A stretch of DNA of 64,000 nt from Albugo candida. Taxonomy: Eukaryota > Oomycota > Peronosporomycetes > Albuginales > Albuginaceae. This document shows positions 10,584 to 22,900 of this stretch, one piece after another. The position numbers and the translations under genes were made by a program. Numbering within the stretch: the stretch's first letter is position 1; every line of letters begins with the position of its first letter. The notes beneath the pieces were generated by a model. The model searched no databases and was not told the DNA's origin. It worked only from the letters and a program-made list of their open reading frames with translations. Location: positions 124,001 through 188,000 of the forward strand of contig CAJNAR010000007.1 in assembly GCA_905220665.1 (NCBI GenBank), written 5' to 3'.

Positions 10584-12302
10584 ATGGCGAAGAAGTTTAA
10601 TGCGTGCAACGAACCGCATCAGAGCCAATTTCATGAGCAGGAAGTGGAGGCGAGGGATTATCATCTACAAATCAGCAATTCCTTCGCATCGGATGTCGAT
10701 AATGATGCCGAATCAAATCGATTCGTAGCTGGTGCAAAATTCTTCAACTACCAGCGGTATGGAGCATTACGATCTGGCGGGGAAGTATCTCTGTTTTCGC
10801 GGGATTATGGCGGTTTACTGGCAGCAGCGTTTGCGTCCTCAGCGACATTCTCGATAGTGAAGACATGCGTACGCCCAGTATTGATGACTCACTTGCATAC
10901 GAATCAGCGGATTTCTGATTCGGCTTTAGAGTATTTACTGAGTCTACCGACTTGTTTCAGCTTTTTCTATGGATTGATATCAGACACCCTGCCGATCTAT
11001 GAATATCGACGAAAATCGTATATGATTTTAGGCGCGTTTCTGTCCATGTTTGCACTCATTGGGCTCACCATTCTCTCTTTTGTGGTCACGATGCATTCAA
11101 GCAGAAAGCACGAAGTATCCCCAGTTTTGTACTTTTACATCGGTCTCATTATACTGGCAGTCACTGGCACATTGATCAGCAAGGTTGCCACAGACGCTCA
11201 AATCATCGAGCTTTCCCAACGTGAGCCGCTGACGAAACGAGGTCTGACTCAAATCAATTACTTGCTATTCCGCGAGATTGTAGAGGCTTGTGGGATCGGA
11301 ATCAGCTCAATCATGATTCGTTACGATGAAGTGAAAATGACATATGAGGGGGTTATCTCCCCAGCGTGGATCTACGCGATTCTCTTTTTCGTGTCCATGA
11401 TCACCATCCAGCTGACATTTCTTCACAATGTTGAGTCGCCAGTGATACAAAGAATAAAGGGCATTTCCGTTGACGCGAACGATACAACCGAATACAATGA
11501 ACAAGTTCACGTCCTGTCGAATCGATGGGCACCAGTCTATGCTTTCTATCGTATGTGCCAGCAAAGAGCTGTGTGGCAGCTTGTGACGTTCTTGATGATT
11601 GCGATGGCTACATCTCGCTTCCATTTTGGCAGAGGCTATGATGTGCTCAAACAGTTGGCACATCTTCGGCAATCGAGCGAGTTGATCGGAAATGCATTCC
11701 GAATGCTTGTTACTCTTACAGCAATGTTTGCATGGAGAGCATGGTTGATCAATGTCTCATGGCGATATACCGTCTCAATGGCGATATTACTTTGCATCGG
11801 ACTGGAAATTCTTCAATTCATGCTGATTCTTTATGTCGACTCGGTGCGGAATGAGTACTTTTACTATACGATTCACTCGTTCTTGGGAGTTGAAGACGCC
11901 ATTCTCATCATCTTTGCATTTATTCCTGCGACTGAAATTGCGGAATATGGCTTGGAAGGTGCCACGTCGGGTCTACTTGCATCTTTTCGGAGCATTATGA
12001 AAACATCTGTCGGGTCAATTTGTGAGAAAATCAGCCACATCGAGTACTTTGCAGCCTTATCTACGAAAACGATCGCTCAACTCTGCATTTTGTTCTGGAT
12101 TTCGGCCATCATCCAGGGCGCGGTGTGTTTCGCTATTCCGCTGCTACCACGACAGAAACTGGATGCACAACAACTTCGAGTGTATGGTGGGTACAGTCAT
12201 GTAGCTTTCATCTTTCTCAGCGTGTGCTTTTGCTTCACTTTTGTGATCGCGACATATCTCAATATCCACTCGGTCTACGGGATCGTGCACAATTGGTATT
12301 GA
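10584..12302 (+). CDS. Folate/biopterin-type transporter (FBT/BT1, major facilitator), copy 1
   Basis: A 572-residue polytopic membrane protein with an ATG start and no intron. About 70 cytosolic residues precede a series of about 12 hydrophobic helices. Residues 130-150 hold the family loop signature (YGLISDTLPIYEYRRKSYM), a variant of the GLxSDxxPIxGYRRKPY loop between helices 2 and 3. FBT proteins move folates, biopterin or related solutes across membranes, and the family is greatly expanded in oomycetes. Substrate and membrane cannot be read from sequence. A second, quite different member lies at 26,082-27,743. The two share topology but little obvious sequence, so they are not a recent duplicate pair. 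Confidence 0.82.
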   Translation: MAKKFNACNEPHQSQFHEQEVEARDYHLQISNSFASDVDNDAESNRFVAGAKFFNYQRYGALRSGGEVSLFSRDYGGLLAAAFASSATFSIVKTCVRPVLMTHLHTNQRISDSALEYLLSLPTCFSFFYGLISDTLPIYEYRRKSYMILGAFLSMFALIGLTILSFVVTMHSSRKHEVSPVLYFYIGLIILAVTGTLISKVATDAQIIELSQREPLTKRGLTQINYLLFREIVEACGIGISSIMIRYDEVKMTYEGVISPAWIYAILFFVSMITIQLTFLHNVESPVIQRIKGISVDANDTTEYNEQVHVLSNRWAPVYAFYRMCQQRAVWQLVTFLMIAMATSRFHFGRGYDVLKQLAHLRQSSELIGNAFRMLVTLTAMFAWRAWLINVSWRYTVSMAILLCIGLEILQFMLILYVDSVRNEYFYYTIHSFLGVEDAILIIFAFIPATEIAEYGLEGATSGLLASFRSIMKTSVGSICEKISHIEYFAALSTKTIAQLCILFWISAIIQGAVCFAIPLLPRQKLDAQQLRVYGGYSHVAFIFLSVCFCFTFVIATYLNIHSVYGIVHNWY

Positions 12303-12578
12303 TTCCCGTTGGTATCATCGTAGTGTTTGTATCGAGTAAACCTTTTTTGTGCTTGATTGGCTCGTTTTATCGATGAAAGCGGAGTGACTGATTGGTATCG
12401 ATGGATGACTCGACCACCCTGCTCAACGCACGTGTGAAGTGATCCTGATTGGCATATTTGTTGTCCTTGCTTATTCTTAGCTTGCGTTTCTGCACAAGCC
12501 ACGTGTTCTTATGCGCCGATAAGTAAGGCCCAATACCGTCAGTTGCAGAGATTATAGATAGATAGCACACGAATAAAA

Positions 12579-13741
12579 ATGGGCAAAACACCAGAGGAAC
12601 AGCTTAATGTATTTCGCAAGCTTGAAGCCAACAAAAGCTGCATCAATTGCGGCTCATATAGTAAGTTTGGACATCCCAATGTCTGTGAGCCGTTTAAGAC
12701 ATTCACATGCTCACAATGCAAGAGCGCTCATCAGAGCTTTTCCATGCGCGTCAAGGTATACTTTTCGTGTGATTTGAACGACACAAATTTGATCGTATTT
12801 GAATGTAGCATTACTCCATGTCTAATTGGAGCGCAGAGGAAGTCGAGGCTTTGAAGGAAGAGAATGGCGGTGGAAATGTTAATGCTAGGCGAGTTTGGTT
12901 TGGAAAATGGGATGAAAACTTGATGCGTAGACCCACGGAAGGAGACAATTTGGAGTACTTTAAGAGCTTTATTGACAAAGTATACAATCAACGCGCATTC
13001 TATGACCAGAACGGGCACAAAGCACCAATTCGATCAGCTGATAGACAACAAAAGAGTGTTACAGAGCCGTTAGAGTGTGCGATGGCTGCCACCTCGACTG
13101 AGAATTTGCTATCATTCGATGCATTTAGCTCGGAACCTCGTCCAGCAGCGTCCGACTTTGATTTGTTTACGGAACCGATCAAACCAAAGTGTCACTCACA
13201 AGAAAACGAATGGAGCGCGTTTACGTCCTCTGTGGAGCCAAGTAGTGCGGCTTTTAGTGATTTCTCTTTTGCGCCTACTACCTCATCGAGCAGTTCAATC
13301 AATCCTTCTTTTCCATCATTCGATCCAATTATGCAGCCGACAAATGGACCACAAAAAAATTCTACTCCCAATTTCGATCCCTTCACAGACCCGTTCTCTC
13401 CACAAGTGTCTATTGGTCGCACTCACGCTGCGACGCATTCTAGCATGGGCGGCAGTGGGTTCAATGTTTTCCAGGGCTATACGAAACAGACTGGAAATGG
13501 GCTTAACGGAATGGGTGGCAATAGGACGACAGACTACGATCAACAAAATATGATGAATTCGATAAAGCCATCTAACATGGTGATGAGGCAGCCAAACTCG
13601 CTTGTGATGTCAACAGGGTGCACAGGGAATAATATTAGCAACTATTTTGATCCATTTACAGCTCAGCAAGTGGACTCAGGCGGTAAAGGTTCAGCGAATG
13701 CGAAACGTGATCCCTTCGCCGGCTTGGGTTTGCCTATTTGA
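12579..13741 (+). CDS. ArfGAP-domain protein with DPF motifs (AGFG/AGD14-like), two exons
   Basis: Exon 1 is 12579-12755 and exon 2 is 12809-13741; the 53-nt intron falls in phase 0, giving about 369 residues. The N-terminal zinc finger reads CINC...CSQC, and the spliced join gives RVKHYSMSNWSAEEVEALKE, close to plant AGD14 and animal AGFG. The C-terminal 250 residues are Ser/Asn/Gly-rich with repeated DPF motifs (FDPFTDPF, FDPFTAQQ, KRDPFAGLG), which bind the AP-2 alpha ear, so a clathrin endocytosis adaptor is the likely role. Two oddities stand out. There are 19 instead of the usual 16 residues between the zinc-ligand pairs, and the invariant arginine finger after the fourth cysteine is glutamine (KSAHQ), so GAP activity may be lost. 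Confidence 0.82.
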
Positions 13742-13997
13742 GAATGAACAGATATTCTAAACTACATAATAAAATTGGCTTCGTATGTGCTCATTATGTA
13801 AGGCAGTTAGCAGTTGATTAGAGCCAACAGTGTAGAAAGAAAAACTTCGAGAAAGTCTTTGGTCGATCAGGTCGGAAGATATATGCAAAAGCTATAAAGA
13901 GCTACGAGTGTGCGAAGAAAGAAAGGTTCAATAAGCATTTACCGACGTTTCATTTCTATCATTACTTTCTCAAGAAAATGGAGTGCTTCACGAGACC

Positions 13998-14786
13998 TCA
14001 AACGCGTTCTTCTGCACCTTCATCATCAAGAAATTCTACCATGGTCTGATTCTTTCCGCTTTCTCCATCTGGTTTATCAGTCTTCGAATCGTCTGTAAAG
14101 GCCTTCTCCTTTTTGCTGCCATCATTTCCACTGGCATCGCCTTGAATTAAATTAGTTCTCGCTTCAGTATCCTGAATACCATTTTCAATAATGTCTTCAG
14201 AGGTATCTGGAGCAACAGGATGGGGACTCATGACATAATGCATCTGCCCATTCGAAAAACCATATCTCAGCGTGTTGATTGCAAGCTGAATGGCCCAATA
14301 CGGTGGTTTTTCGTGATTTTCCGAGCCATCTTTTTCATTCTTATCGCTCTCCTCATGCCGTCGGGATTCCGAATTCGATGGAATGTTCGACATGTGAGGT
14401 GGTTGAATGATGTTTACATCCACAGGATGATGTACATTTGCGTCTACCGCAAGCAATGTACTCTCCGCAAGTGGATGGGTGAGTCTGCCATTACTTTGTG
14501 TTTTCGCATCCATTAGGTTTTCAATGTGGTTGGGAACGCTCCTCGGTACAGTATGCGAGCTTCCTGCGGCATCATTAATAGTATGCGGCCAGGCTGTGTG
14601 CATGCTCGGAACAGATCGGTAAGTCTTATGCAGGTCGCTATTGTGATGAGATTGCTCGCGTGGATTAGCGATCAGCTCATTTTCATGCATACTGTTTTGG
14701 TTGAATAGACTCGGACCTAATTCTTTGGCATTGATTTGTAACCACGAAGAAAGCAGCACGAAACGAAAAGAAGGCAGGTTTCCCAT
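13998..14786 (-). CDS. Acidic low-complexity protein, unknown, possibly secreted
   Basis: A 262-residue ORF from an ATG with no intron needed. The first 20 residues (MGNLPSFRFVLLSSWLQINA) could be a weak signal peptide but lack a strong hydrophobic core. The body is rich in Asn, His, Ser, Glu and Asp with few hydrophobic clusters apart from YWAIQLAINTLRYGF at about 160-175. No RxLR, CHxC or Crinkler-type host-targeting motif is visible. I do not recognise the family. It converges on the ArfGAP gene with a 256-bp spacer in which I see nothing else. Confidence 0.5.
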   Translation of the reverse strand: MGNLPSFRFVLLSSWLQINAKELGPSLFNQNSMHENELIANPREQSHHNSDLHKTYRSVPSMHTAWPHTINDAAGSSHTVPRSVPNHIENLMDAKTQSNGRLTHPLAESTLLAVDANVHHPVDVNIIQPPHMSNIPSNSESRRHEESDKNEKDGSENHEKPPYWAIQLAINTLRYGFSNGQMHYVMSPHPVAPDTSEDIIENGIQDTEARTNLIQGDASGNDGSKKEKAFTDDSKTDKPDGESGKNQTMVEFLDDEGAEERV

Positions 14787-15251
14787 TCAAATACGGGTTT
14801 TCTTGCTTATTTTAAATTGAATGCTGAGCCATTTGTCGATTTACTTGAGATCGGATTCGAAGTGGTACTCTTGTAAGGAACATCCACCTTTCACATCATT
14901 TCGAACGGCCGCTATAGATTACCTGATAAGAATCCAGGGCTTCGCTTTGAATCGAATGGAGGAAAGGGGTCTGAACACTGTTGAAGCTACTTCGAAGTGT
15001 CTGTGGTGACACTCTAAACGCCTGGATCGATAGGAGTCCTTCGTCAGAATAGGAAAGAAGGATAGATCTAGGAGCGTCCCACAAATCAGACAAAAAATAG
15101 GGTGAAAGTAGTCTTGCTCATGAGGATTCTAGATTCAAATTAGAGAAAATCACGCGAAATGAAGGCAGAAAGGGTACTAATACATAAATCGGCCTTCCCT
15201 GCAAGTACACCCAGTCATAATAACGACTATGCAGAGTTGGCATAAAAGCTT
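14787..15251. other. Intergenic stretch with a possible minus-strand exon pair
   Basis: Between two minus-strand genes a minus-strand frame is open from about 15,115 to 14,928 (LWDAPRSILLSYSDEG and onward). It can be spliced in phase through a 53-nt GT-AG intron to a short last exon ending near 14,816. No ATG opens the frame, so an upstream exon would be needed and I could not find one. It may be a real terminal exon, a remnant or chance. Confidence 0.25.
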
Positions 15252-16658
15252 TTAGTAAAGATATGGCCGTAGTCGATCCATTCGTACTTCGTCTTGGCAC
15301 AGACTGCGCTCCAGAGCTTGCATCGCATTAAGAAAAAAAGTACGATCGTCTAGGAATCTGGCTCTTGCTTGTTGCCCCATGCGTTGTCTCTCGTCGATGC
15401 TCATTGCTAAAATTTTAGCAACACCCGCTTCGATATCGGCAATGTTGACAATGGCCACTGGCATAAATAAATCACCTTTACTCTGCCACCACCATTTGGA
15501 CGATCTTCCAACCAGAATTCCACTTTGTCCATCGACCAATTCATTCATTGGAGCGACATCTGAAGTAAGAACCAATGCGCCAACACTACGCGCCTCATTG
15601 ATGTAATGACCAAAACCTTCGGTTGCGCTAGGGCATAAATGAATTCCAATACGGTTCTGAAGCTCCAACTTGGCATCTTTGGACTCTATTCCGCATATGA
15701 AATCGACATTCTCAAGCCTCCATGTCGTCCTAGTGCCGAAGTGTTTTGCTATCCACTTGCACAGAGAAGTGTTCACCACGCGGACGACAAGAAGTGGCCA
15801 TTCTGGATGGAGGGCCCAGGCCTTCAGGATCGCTTTTGTGTTTTTAAATGGGCTCGATCCCGCCAAATGGAGAAAGGAATTCCAGTCTCTGTTGTATTGC
15901 GGACTATACAAATCTTCACTTGTATGTTTTGTGTAAAATACAGTGAAGCCCAATCGATGCCGCTGGCGGTATTCCACAACTTTCTTTAGTCCAATTTGAT
16001 TTTTCACAAGAATCACACCAACCGTAGGATAATGTAATTCATGCCGATCGAAGAATTCAACATTGACCATCATCCAGATAACTTTTTCTGGCTGATACTG
16101 AAAGTTGGAGTAATACTTTCGATCTGAGGGATGTCGTTCGAGAAACACATCGATTACAGAACGCGGCATGCTAACGTGGTTGCCTGGAAGATGGATAGGG
16201 CGACTCGAAGGAAGGTACTTTGCGTAGAGTTCAAAATCTAGCAGAATTCCCAAAGAATTGGATGGGGCGACCAGATTGATACAATACATAGCATCCGAAT
16301 CCAAAGCATCATTTCCTTGTCCAGCTTCCTGCGAGATAATGCCGTCCATTGAATACGTATCGAGAGGTTGATTTTTAGACGCGAAGACCACGTCTTTTTC
16401 GTTTTTTAAAGATGTTTTGGTTGTGAAGTAGAGCGATTGATAGAATAAGCGCATCGGAACATGCAATTCTTCACTAGTCTCACTTAAAAGAGTTTTGGAA
16501 GCAATCGATGCGTTGCAATGATCGATGTGAAGATGGACATCTGGAACTAACGTGAAGAAGAGTACTTGAATGATACATGATATCAACAACAGCAGCAAGA
16601 TGCAGCAGCGGACAATGAAAGCAGTAAACTTCATTCCATCAATGCGAGCTTTAGTCAT
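15252..16658 (-). CDS. Type II membrane glycosyltransferase (GT4-like)
   Basis: A 468-residue protein with an ATG start; a second Met at residue 9 is also possible. A short basic N terminus is followed by one hydrophobic anchor at about residues 10-37, the Golgi/ER type II arrangement. The C-terminal half has the group-1 glycosyltransferase nucleotide-sugar site: HLCPSATEGFGHYINEA, then GALVLTSDVAPMNELV, with the conserved E-x(7)-E spacing expected of GT4 enzymes. A helical tail follows (ERQRMGQQARARFLDD). The donor and acceptor sugars cannot be deduced. A role in glycoprotein or cell-wall polysaccharide synthesis in the secretory pathway is the reasonable inference. Confidence 0.72.
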   Translation of the reverse strand: MTKARIDGMKFTAFIVRCCILLLLLISCIIQVLFFTLVPDVHLHIDHCNASIASKTLLSETSEELHVPMRLFYQSLYFTTKTSLKNEKDVVFASKNQPLDTYSMDGIISQEAGQGNDALDSDAMYCINLVAPSNSLGILLDFELYAKYLPSSRPIHLPGNHVSMPRSVIDVFLERHPSDRKYYSNFQYQPEKVIWMMVNVEFFDRHELHYPTVGVILVKNQIGLKKVVEYRQRHRLGFTVFYTKHTSEDLYSPQYNRDWNSFLHLAGSSPFKNTKAILKAWALHPEWPLLVVRVVNTSLCKWIAKHFGTRTTWRLENVDFICGIESKDAKLELQNRIGIHLCPSATEGFGHYINEARSVGALVLTSDVAPMNELVDGQSGILVGRSSKWWWQSKGDLFMPVAIVNIADIEAGVAKILAMSIDERQRMGQQARARFLDDRTFFLNAMQALERSLCQDEVRMDRLRPYLY

Positions 16659-19145
16659 TTTCTGATCGATTAAATAGATTGTGAAATCCTAACAGATGTA
16701 ACAGGCTGTAACAGCATGTCGCTGATACTTTGCATAGTTGACCCGAAAATTATAACAGAAAAGATACAGGATGTTGCTGTAGCGTCTATGCTGAGAGAAC
16801 GGAGATATTGTGTCAATTTCTCCCTGCCCACAAGCTATAGAAATACGATGTGGATGATTGCGATCATTTATTCGATTTCTTTGCTCACATCAAAATGTAT
16901 AGCTATAATTTGGACTTCGTTGTAGGAAGTAGTGGATGCAACTATAATGTTACCGATGGTGAGGTACGGATAATTATGTCAAAGTCACTTCGGCCACTGT
17001 ATCACGTTATAGTGAACCACATCTTTGTAGTTCTTACTCGAGTCGAGTAAATTTATGGAGGGCGACGTCCAGCCTATCAATACGACTCTTTCTGAAGTTG
17101 TTCAAACCCGGTCGAATATGTTCTCCTATACAATAGCTGATGTCGAAATATGCGGCCATATACCAGCATGCATGATCAAATCGAACGAGTAATTGACTCC
17201 GTGTGCCTACTTGCCCGTCGGTAGAAGTTGCTTGTGGCCATCTCGAGCTGTGCATAACGTTTTAATTTATAAATGCCCATTTGGCCTTCATTGCTGGACT
17301 TTTGTGCGATGCAATTGAGATTAATATAAAGTGCACTTGAATAAATCAGTATCAGCCGCCAATTCGCAGATTCTGAATCTTTGGCTGTTCTTCAATTTAC
17401 GACAGGATCTCCTGTAAACAATGCGGTTCTCAAATCATTCGACTGACACCATCCGCAAACTTTTTTACCAAATGTGACCCGAAGCCACTGTATCAAATCA
17501 GTGACATTGCCTCACGTTCCCTATTCTATCACTATATTCTATCACTTCCTTAAATTTTTGAATCGCTCGTATCTCTTCCATTTTCTCATAGAAGCTTGAA
17601 AAGTTTGTGCTCATGAGTCACGAGTACTCCTCTTCAATGATTTGACTCTTTAGATCTTTGTAGCAACAAAATAATCTCATCATTCGAACAGATAAACATT
17701 AGGTCGAAACACCTTCCTACGATGTGATATGCTAAATCTTGCTCCAGCATAAGATATTTGCCGGATAAAAAATGCATGATTTGCTTGCTTCAGATAATGT
17801 AGAAAAGATGTGCCTCCATTCTGTGTATATACTTTTCGACTCGATTGCCGCTTCCCACGTGCTGGAGTTTGTAGTAGGAAATTTGCAAGCTTCCTTTGGT
17901 CGACTTTCAAAGCGGTTGGGGCGCTCAAACTTTTATTAATTGATGAATGCTTGCGTTCACAAAGCCTTTATTTGTATCTGCCTCCAGCCAATACGAGATA
18001 TGGACACAAAGCAGGAAAAAAGAGCTGCATATATTTTTCGTACATTCGTGCTGGTAACACGAATAACGTCAAGTACTTTCAATTGAGGTGTTTCATTTAT
18101 GACGTGTGTTTGATGGGGTGAAAGTGCCTGTCCATTTATGTCATCGAACACTTGGATAGATAGAATCTATGCGGTCTGTTTTTGCTTCAGCTAGTCTGAT
18201 ATGTCGCGCACAATTGGCTGAAGTATAAAAGTGTGTGATAAAGATCTAGGGTATGACGCATCGTCGAGCCATTTCGATAAATCTGCAATTATCCTGGCAC
18301 AAAGGTGCCGAACGATTGTATCACGACATCACGAGATAAACTCAACTACTTGGATATCGAGCGAGATATCTTCTGGCTTTGGTAGCCAGGCACGTTGTTT
18401 ATTTGTAGAATGGAACCGCTCCTCACTTGAGCGCTCGACCAGCATAATTTGCTGATCACAGTCGTGTAAAAGATATTATTTATATCCAGTACCAGATTGT
18501 GGAACGGGCAATACTGTCGTGAGTTTTGGGGTCGTACAAGTTCTAAAAGTCGAGGCTGAGCAGCATACAGGACACGCTATCTCGCAATCGAGCGATTCAG
18601 GAAGATATTCCCCATGAACCTTACTCGAAGAGAGGACTTTGCTGGAATGAGGTCTGAGCATGTTTGCTTATATAACTCAAAATGGCATAATTATCCATGC
18701 ACAGACTAGCTGACTGCGTGACGCGTATATATAGTCTCGCTGTATCATAAGATACTCGAAAGACAGGAAAACAACATCTTTAACTGGATCGTGGCTCGAT
18801 ACATCTATACTCAAATTCTCAATCTCAAATAATGGGGTTCTCGAAGCAATTGACTTGTCATTTGTCTGAAGTGATCGTTTTATGCCCAAATGCACGCTCT
18901 TGCCACAGTGTTTAAGGTTATCACATTGCTATCAAAGTCAGGGTTTCGGCCTTCAAATATATAAAGCGTGTACGTTGACCTAGCGTCTAATGGGAATATA
19001 GCATCAAATTGATTAATTAGATTGATTGATTGATGGACGCAACAATTCCGAAGTGAAAACGACAGCGAGAAATTTTAGCACGCGTATGTCGCAATCCATA
19101 GACGCCCAAGTGTACGACGTCAGTGAATAACTACACAATAGAATT
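16659..19145. other. Gene-poor region, no supported gene
   Basis: Only short open frames occur, most without an ATG. Overlapping opposite-strand frames at about 17,680-18,150 stay open for 80-100 codons, but neither shows a domain, and I could not join them by in-phase splicing. No tRNA-like cloverleaf, transposase or long terminal repeat was recognised. It also contains the upstream region of the glycosyltransferase gene at its left end. Confidence 0.5.
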
Positions 19146-19976
19146 GTGCTCCGCCATTCGGAGGCGACAGCGCTGGCAGCACCTACTCATCCTTCAGAAC
19201 CACCTGAGTTCCAAGCAATCCAAATGTTTGACAGTCATTCTCTGTCATCTGTACGGAGCACCAGCAACGGATCTGCTTTGAATCATGCTAATTCTCTAAA
19301 AAGGATATCATGGACGATGTACTTCCGTGCCAACACGTAAATGAGAACAAGCTGTTGCAATTGGATGACAGTCTCTGACGACAGTTGGTTTTTTTTGTAT
19401 TGGCTGACGTCATCTAAGATAGTAAAGACACCACAGAGCGACTAATATATGCTCAGTAGAATGATCCTCCTGGCGAATGCCGCATTTGATGAAATGCTTC
19501 TTCTCCGTTCGTTTCCATTATTTAGAAGCTGTGTAAGTGATCTTCTTCGAAACGCTGCAAAAGCAAATACAATTGACGCTTCTCTTATTCTTTTATCGCT
19601 GGGCCAGTACGAGCATGGAAAAATGAACGAAAATGACTTGAGAAGCGTTAGCCGATGACTAAGAAGGTATTTCCGTGTTCCTATCTGCCGTCGCATACAT
19701 TCGGGGGAATCATTACGATACATGATGAAGGATACTATCAGACTTTCTATGGTATGGAAAACTGGAGATTCCTGTCGTATGTATGGGGATATATGTAGAC
19801 TCCGTGGATCAGATCGTGGGGCTGCGAAAACGTTTGATTGCTTGAATGTTGCCTTGCGTACGCATTGTTTTATGCTAAATGCTATTTTCCGCACACTTGA
19901 CCTCAGACTCGTACCAGTAAGCGTCCAGGGTTTAGACTGCTTAGAAGATGTCTGGCCATCAGCGCTCAATTATTAG
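19146..19976 (+). pseudogene. Possible degraded coding region, identity unknown
   Basis: One plus-strand frame runs 277 codons with only three stops (TAA at 19,338, TAA at 19,443, TGA at 19,656), where about a dozen or more would be expected by chance at this base composition. The middle part begins with an ATG at 19,449. A second plus-strand frame opens at 19,655 (MTKKVFPCSYLPSHTFGG) with a very protein-like composition. The opposite strand is also open from 19,969 to 19,442 but has no ATG at its start. No family is recognised. A decayed gene, an unresolved spliced gene, or a chance open region all remain possible. Confidence 0.3.
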
Positions 19977-22900
19977 CACAAGTCATTGTGAGCTTGTAGA
20001 AATTATTTATCCGACCGAAAAAGCATAAACTCAACCATATTCCCGTATAAGGCATCGCCGTCGATACAATGTGCCCATATCTTTCAGTTCCATCACGGGT
20101 GCTCGAATAAAAAAACAGACTGTGCAGCTCGATAATATCGCTTCGCTCTTAATCCAACAGAAGGAACGAAAGTGCAGCCGAGAAGCTGCAAGAACTTATC
20201 GCTTTCTATGATTTTGCATGTGATGAATCATAACGCGTTTACTCGATACTTTTTATCGAGAGCCTCCGGCACAAACGTAGTGTCTTGTGGAATGCTTTGT
20301 TTGGATCTCGAGACTGAGCGGCTTTCATCTTAGTCGCATTGTCCGTAATCAAAATCGCATCGTGAAACAGAAATGTGCATTATCGTAGATGATGTCCCGA
20401 GAAATGTACAGAAAATCGGTTTGAAAATCAATTCCCGCTTTTCATTTCCCGCTGCTTGTTGTACTCTTCTTTCACAAGACCCACAAGATTGTGATTCAAC
20501 AAAATGAGCCGCGATTAATTCAATCGGCTACTTTTTCTTGTCATGTCTTGATCGAGCCAATTGCATTCAATCGCTGATTCATGCTCAGCCATTTCATCCT
20601 CGAAAAAGAACTTCTTAGATGCTCGCGGGGTACCTTGTATTGCATCGTGCTTCGCATCTCATATGCTCTTCTATTCCTCGATCCTTCATACAATGGTTTG
20701 ACTGGATTGCTCATTTCTTCATCAATTGCGTCGCTCTAAACAGTGAGATCGGGTCGGCCTGGATATTTCACCAGACGAAGTCACACTAGCACCCTACCAA
20801 TCCTTAGAAACTACAAAATCTGAAAGAACACAAATCATTTTACTCACAGATTTTCTTTTTCTTTTTTTCTATCGTCTATGCACTTTTAAATCCTCTATCA
20901 TCAGATAGTTTTTCACAAAGAGCTTTAAGTAGTAACGCTTACATCACAATCGAATTCCAAAGCTGCTGACATGTTGACGTTTAAGATATCGATATACGCT
21001 CAAAACCTCCCCTCTTAACACAGTCGAGATACGTTACATCAGTGAGCACCAAAATCGAGCATATAGCTGCTCCTTCAAGCCTTGTGCACGAGAGAATCAA
21101 AATCAAAAATTGAGCATAGCGCTCTTTCCTAAACACTGATACCATATTGTATACCGTCAACGCCTTGTATCAATACTGCAATATGAATCACTCTCTACGT
21201 CCGAATTCATTCCCCTCTTTGAAGCCATTCGCCGAAGACACTCACCTGCTCGAAGCCGCTTACTTGACGTGATCCCTGGGTAAAACCATTCGGCTCATAG
21301 TCTTTGTGGTCAATTTATCATGAGATGGACCCAGAAGGTCATTATTGTCTCCATACAAACGGACCTGCCCGTGAGTGAAACTCAAGTCAGATATCGTGGG
21401 TACAGAAGCAGTATCAGGTCTCGTAAATCTTTGTTCACATAGTTGAGGCTTTATCCCATCCAATGGCAATCTGACCTTCAATATCAAAACAACTGCTTCG
21501 ACACTCATTCGAAGCGTTACGAAAATGACCGACAACGTTTTAGACGTATTGTGCGTTGTGGACGCTTGCAATATTCCGTTCAAAGATTAATGGACACTTG
21601 ATATGAAGGTAACTTGTTTCCGGTAGATTTCTCATCTTTTGGAACAATAAGCTATCCCATCAATCTTGTACGTATCCAGTCTGACCCATAAATTGGAACA
21701 TACACGTTGCTCGAATCTCTCGCTGTTCTTGCCGCTTCCCAGTCGAAGCACCGACCAATTAGTCCCTATTTGAATCACTGCCATTGTGTTTGTCCAATGA
21801 ATCTAGTACACGCCTTAACGTTGGTCTATCCATAGTAGCTGGTACTTGCAGACAGTGAAAAGTGTGAGATAGATTGAATTCCCTTTAATGGATTTAGCGA
21901 ATTATTCTATCAATGTGTAGATTCGCGGAGATAACAAGGAATTTCAGCAAAAAATTGCAATGCTAGGGTTCCAGGATAGAGTCATGCGGAAAGAATGATG
22001 GGTATGTAATTGAGATGGCTCGCCATTTGGTACGAGATTTTGATCATAATTATGAAATAGTCGGATTAGCTGCCCACGTTGGCGTTAATCGATACTATGT
22101 GGAATTGTCAGAAAGTTGCAAAATATGTGCTAAAGTCTGGTGTGATGGCTTGTGGCTTCCTATAGCTCATATAACACCTGTAGCGCATCATTGTCGTAGT
22201 TTTGGTCATTCGGCAAGTGCTCAAAAGAAAAAGTTATCTCAAATACAGCGCACGAACCGAAATTGGTGACCGAGAGAACATTTCACGAAATCTCTTCTAC
22301 CTTCAAGTATGATTGGCACAGCCTGACACGTAGAAGCCATAATAAATCAGCTGGCAAGATTATACCGATGAAAGCCTATACCAAGTGAGCTTGTTCATAC
22401 GCCGGGCTTTTCTTGTAGATCAACCAAAGGTGCGCACGAACGTGGTAGGTATTGGCACTCAGGATGAGAATTGGTAAACTTTCTGGTCAATATTGGATGC
22501 CTCTAGACTCGTGTTGCATACATTGGTCGTATCCTGCTTCGGAGCAGTGAGGTGCCCAGCATTCTGATCGTTGATAGTATTACGTAATGTAAACGTCAAC
22601 AGCTTCGCCACTTCTCACGAGTGAACACCGTCCGAAATACAGAGTTGTTTTACTAAAGCCAATTTTGAATATTTCTTCTTGCTGGTGCCACTACAAGCTT
22701 TGTGTGGTAATTGCTCCGTTTGTCATCTACTGGAATTGTATTCGTCTCTATTGTCCCAGGTACAATCTCCCATTGCAATGGAAATGGCATAGCTTGCTTC
22801 TTTAATCAATCTCGCGATAATCCAGTACTATAGGTCTGGATGACGTAGAAGACAAGTCGAAGAACCAGCGACTGGATTTTTCGCTCACAGCATCGTATCA

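Noticed and set aside
17680..18151. Overlapping open frames on both strands
   Set aside because: The minus-strand downstream frame has no ATG, the pieces are not in phase through any good GT-AG pair, and no family is recognised.
20200..20770. Minus-strand fragment DAILITDNATKMKAAQ, faintly like the TDNA block of hAT-type transposases
   Set aside because: Only about 40 codons are open, the flanking frames have many stops, and no terminal inverted repeats or other transposase blocks were found. Too weak to call a mobile element.
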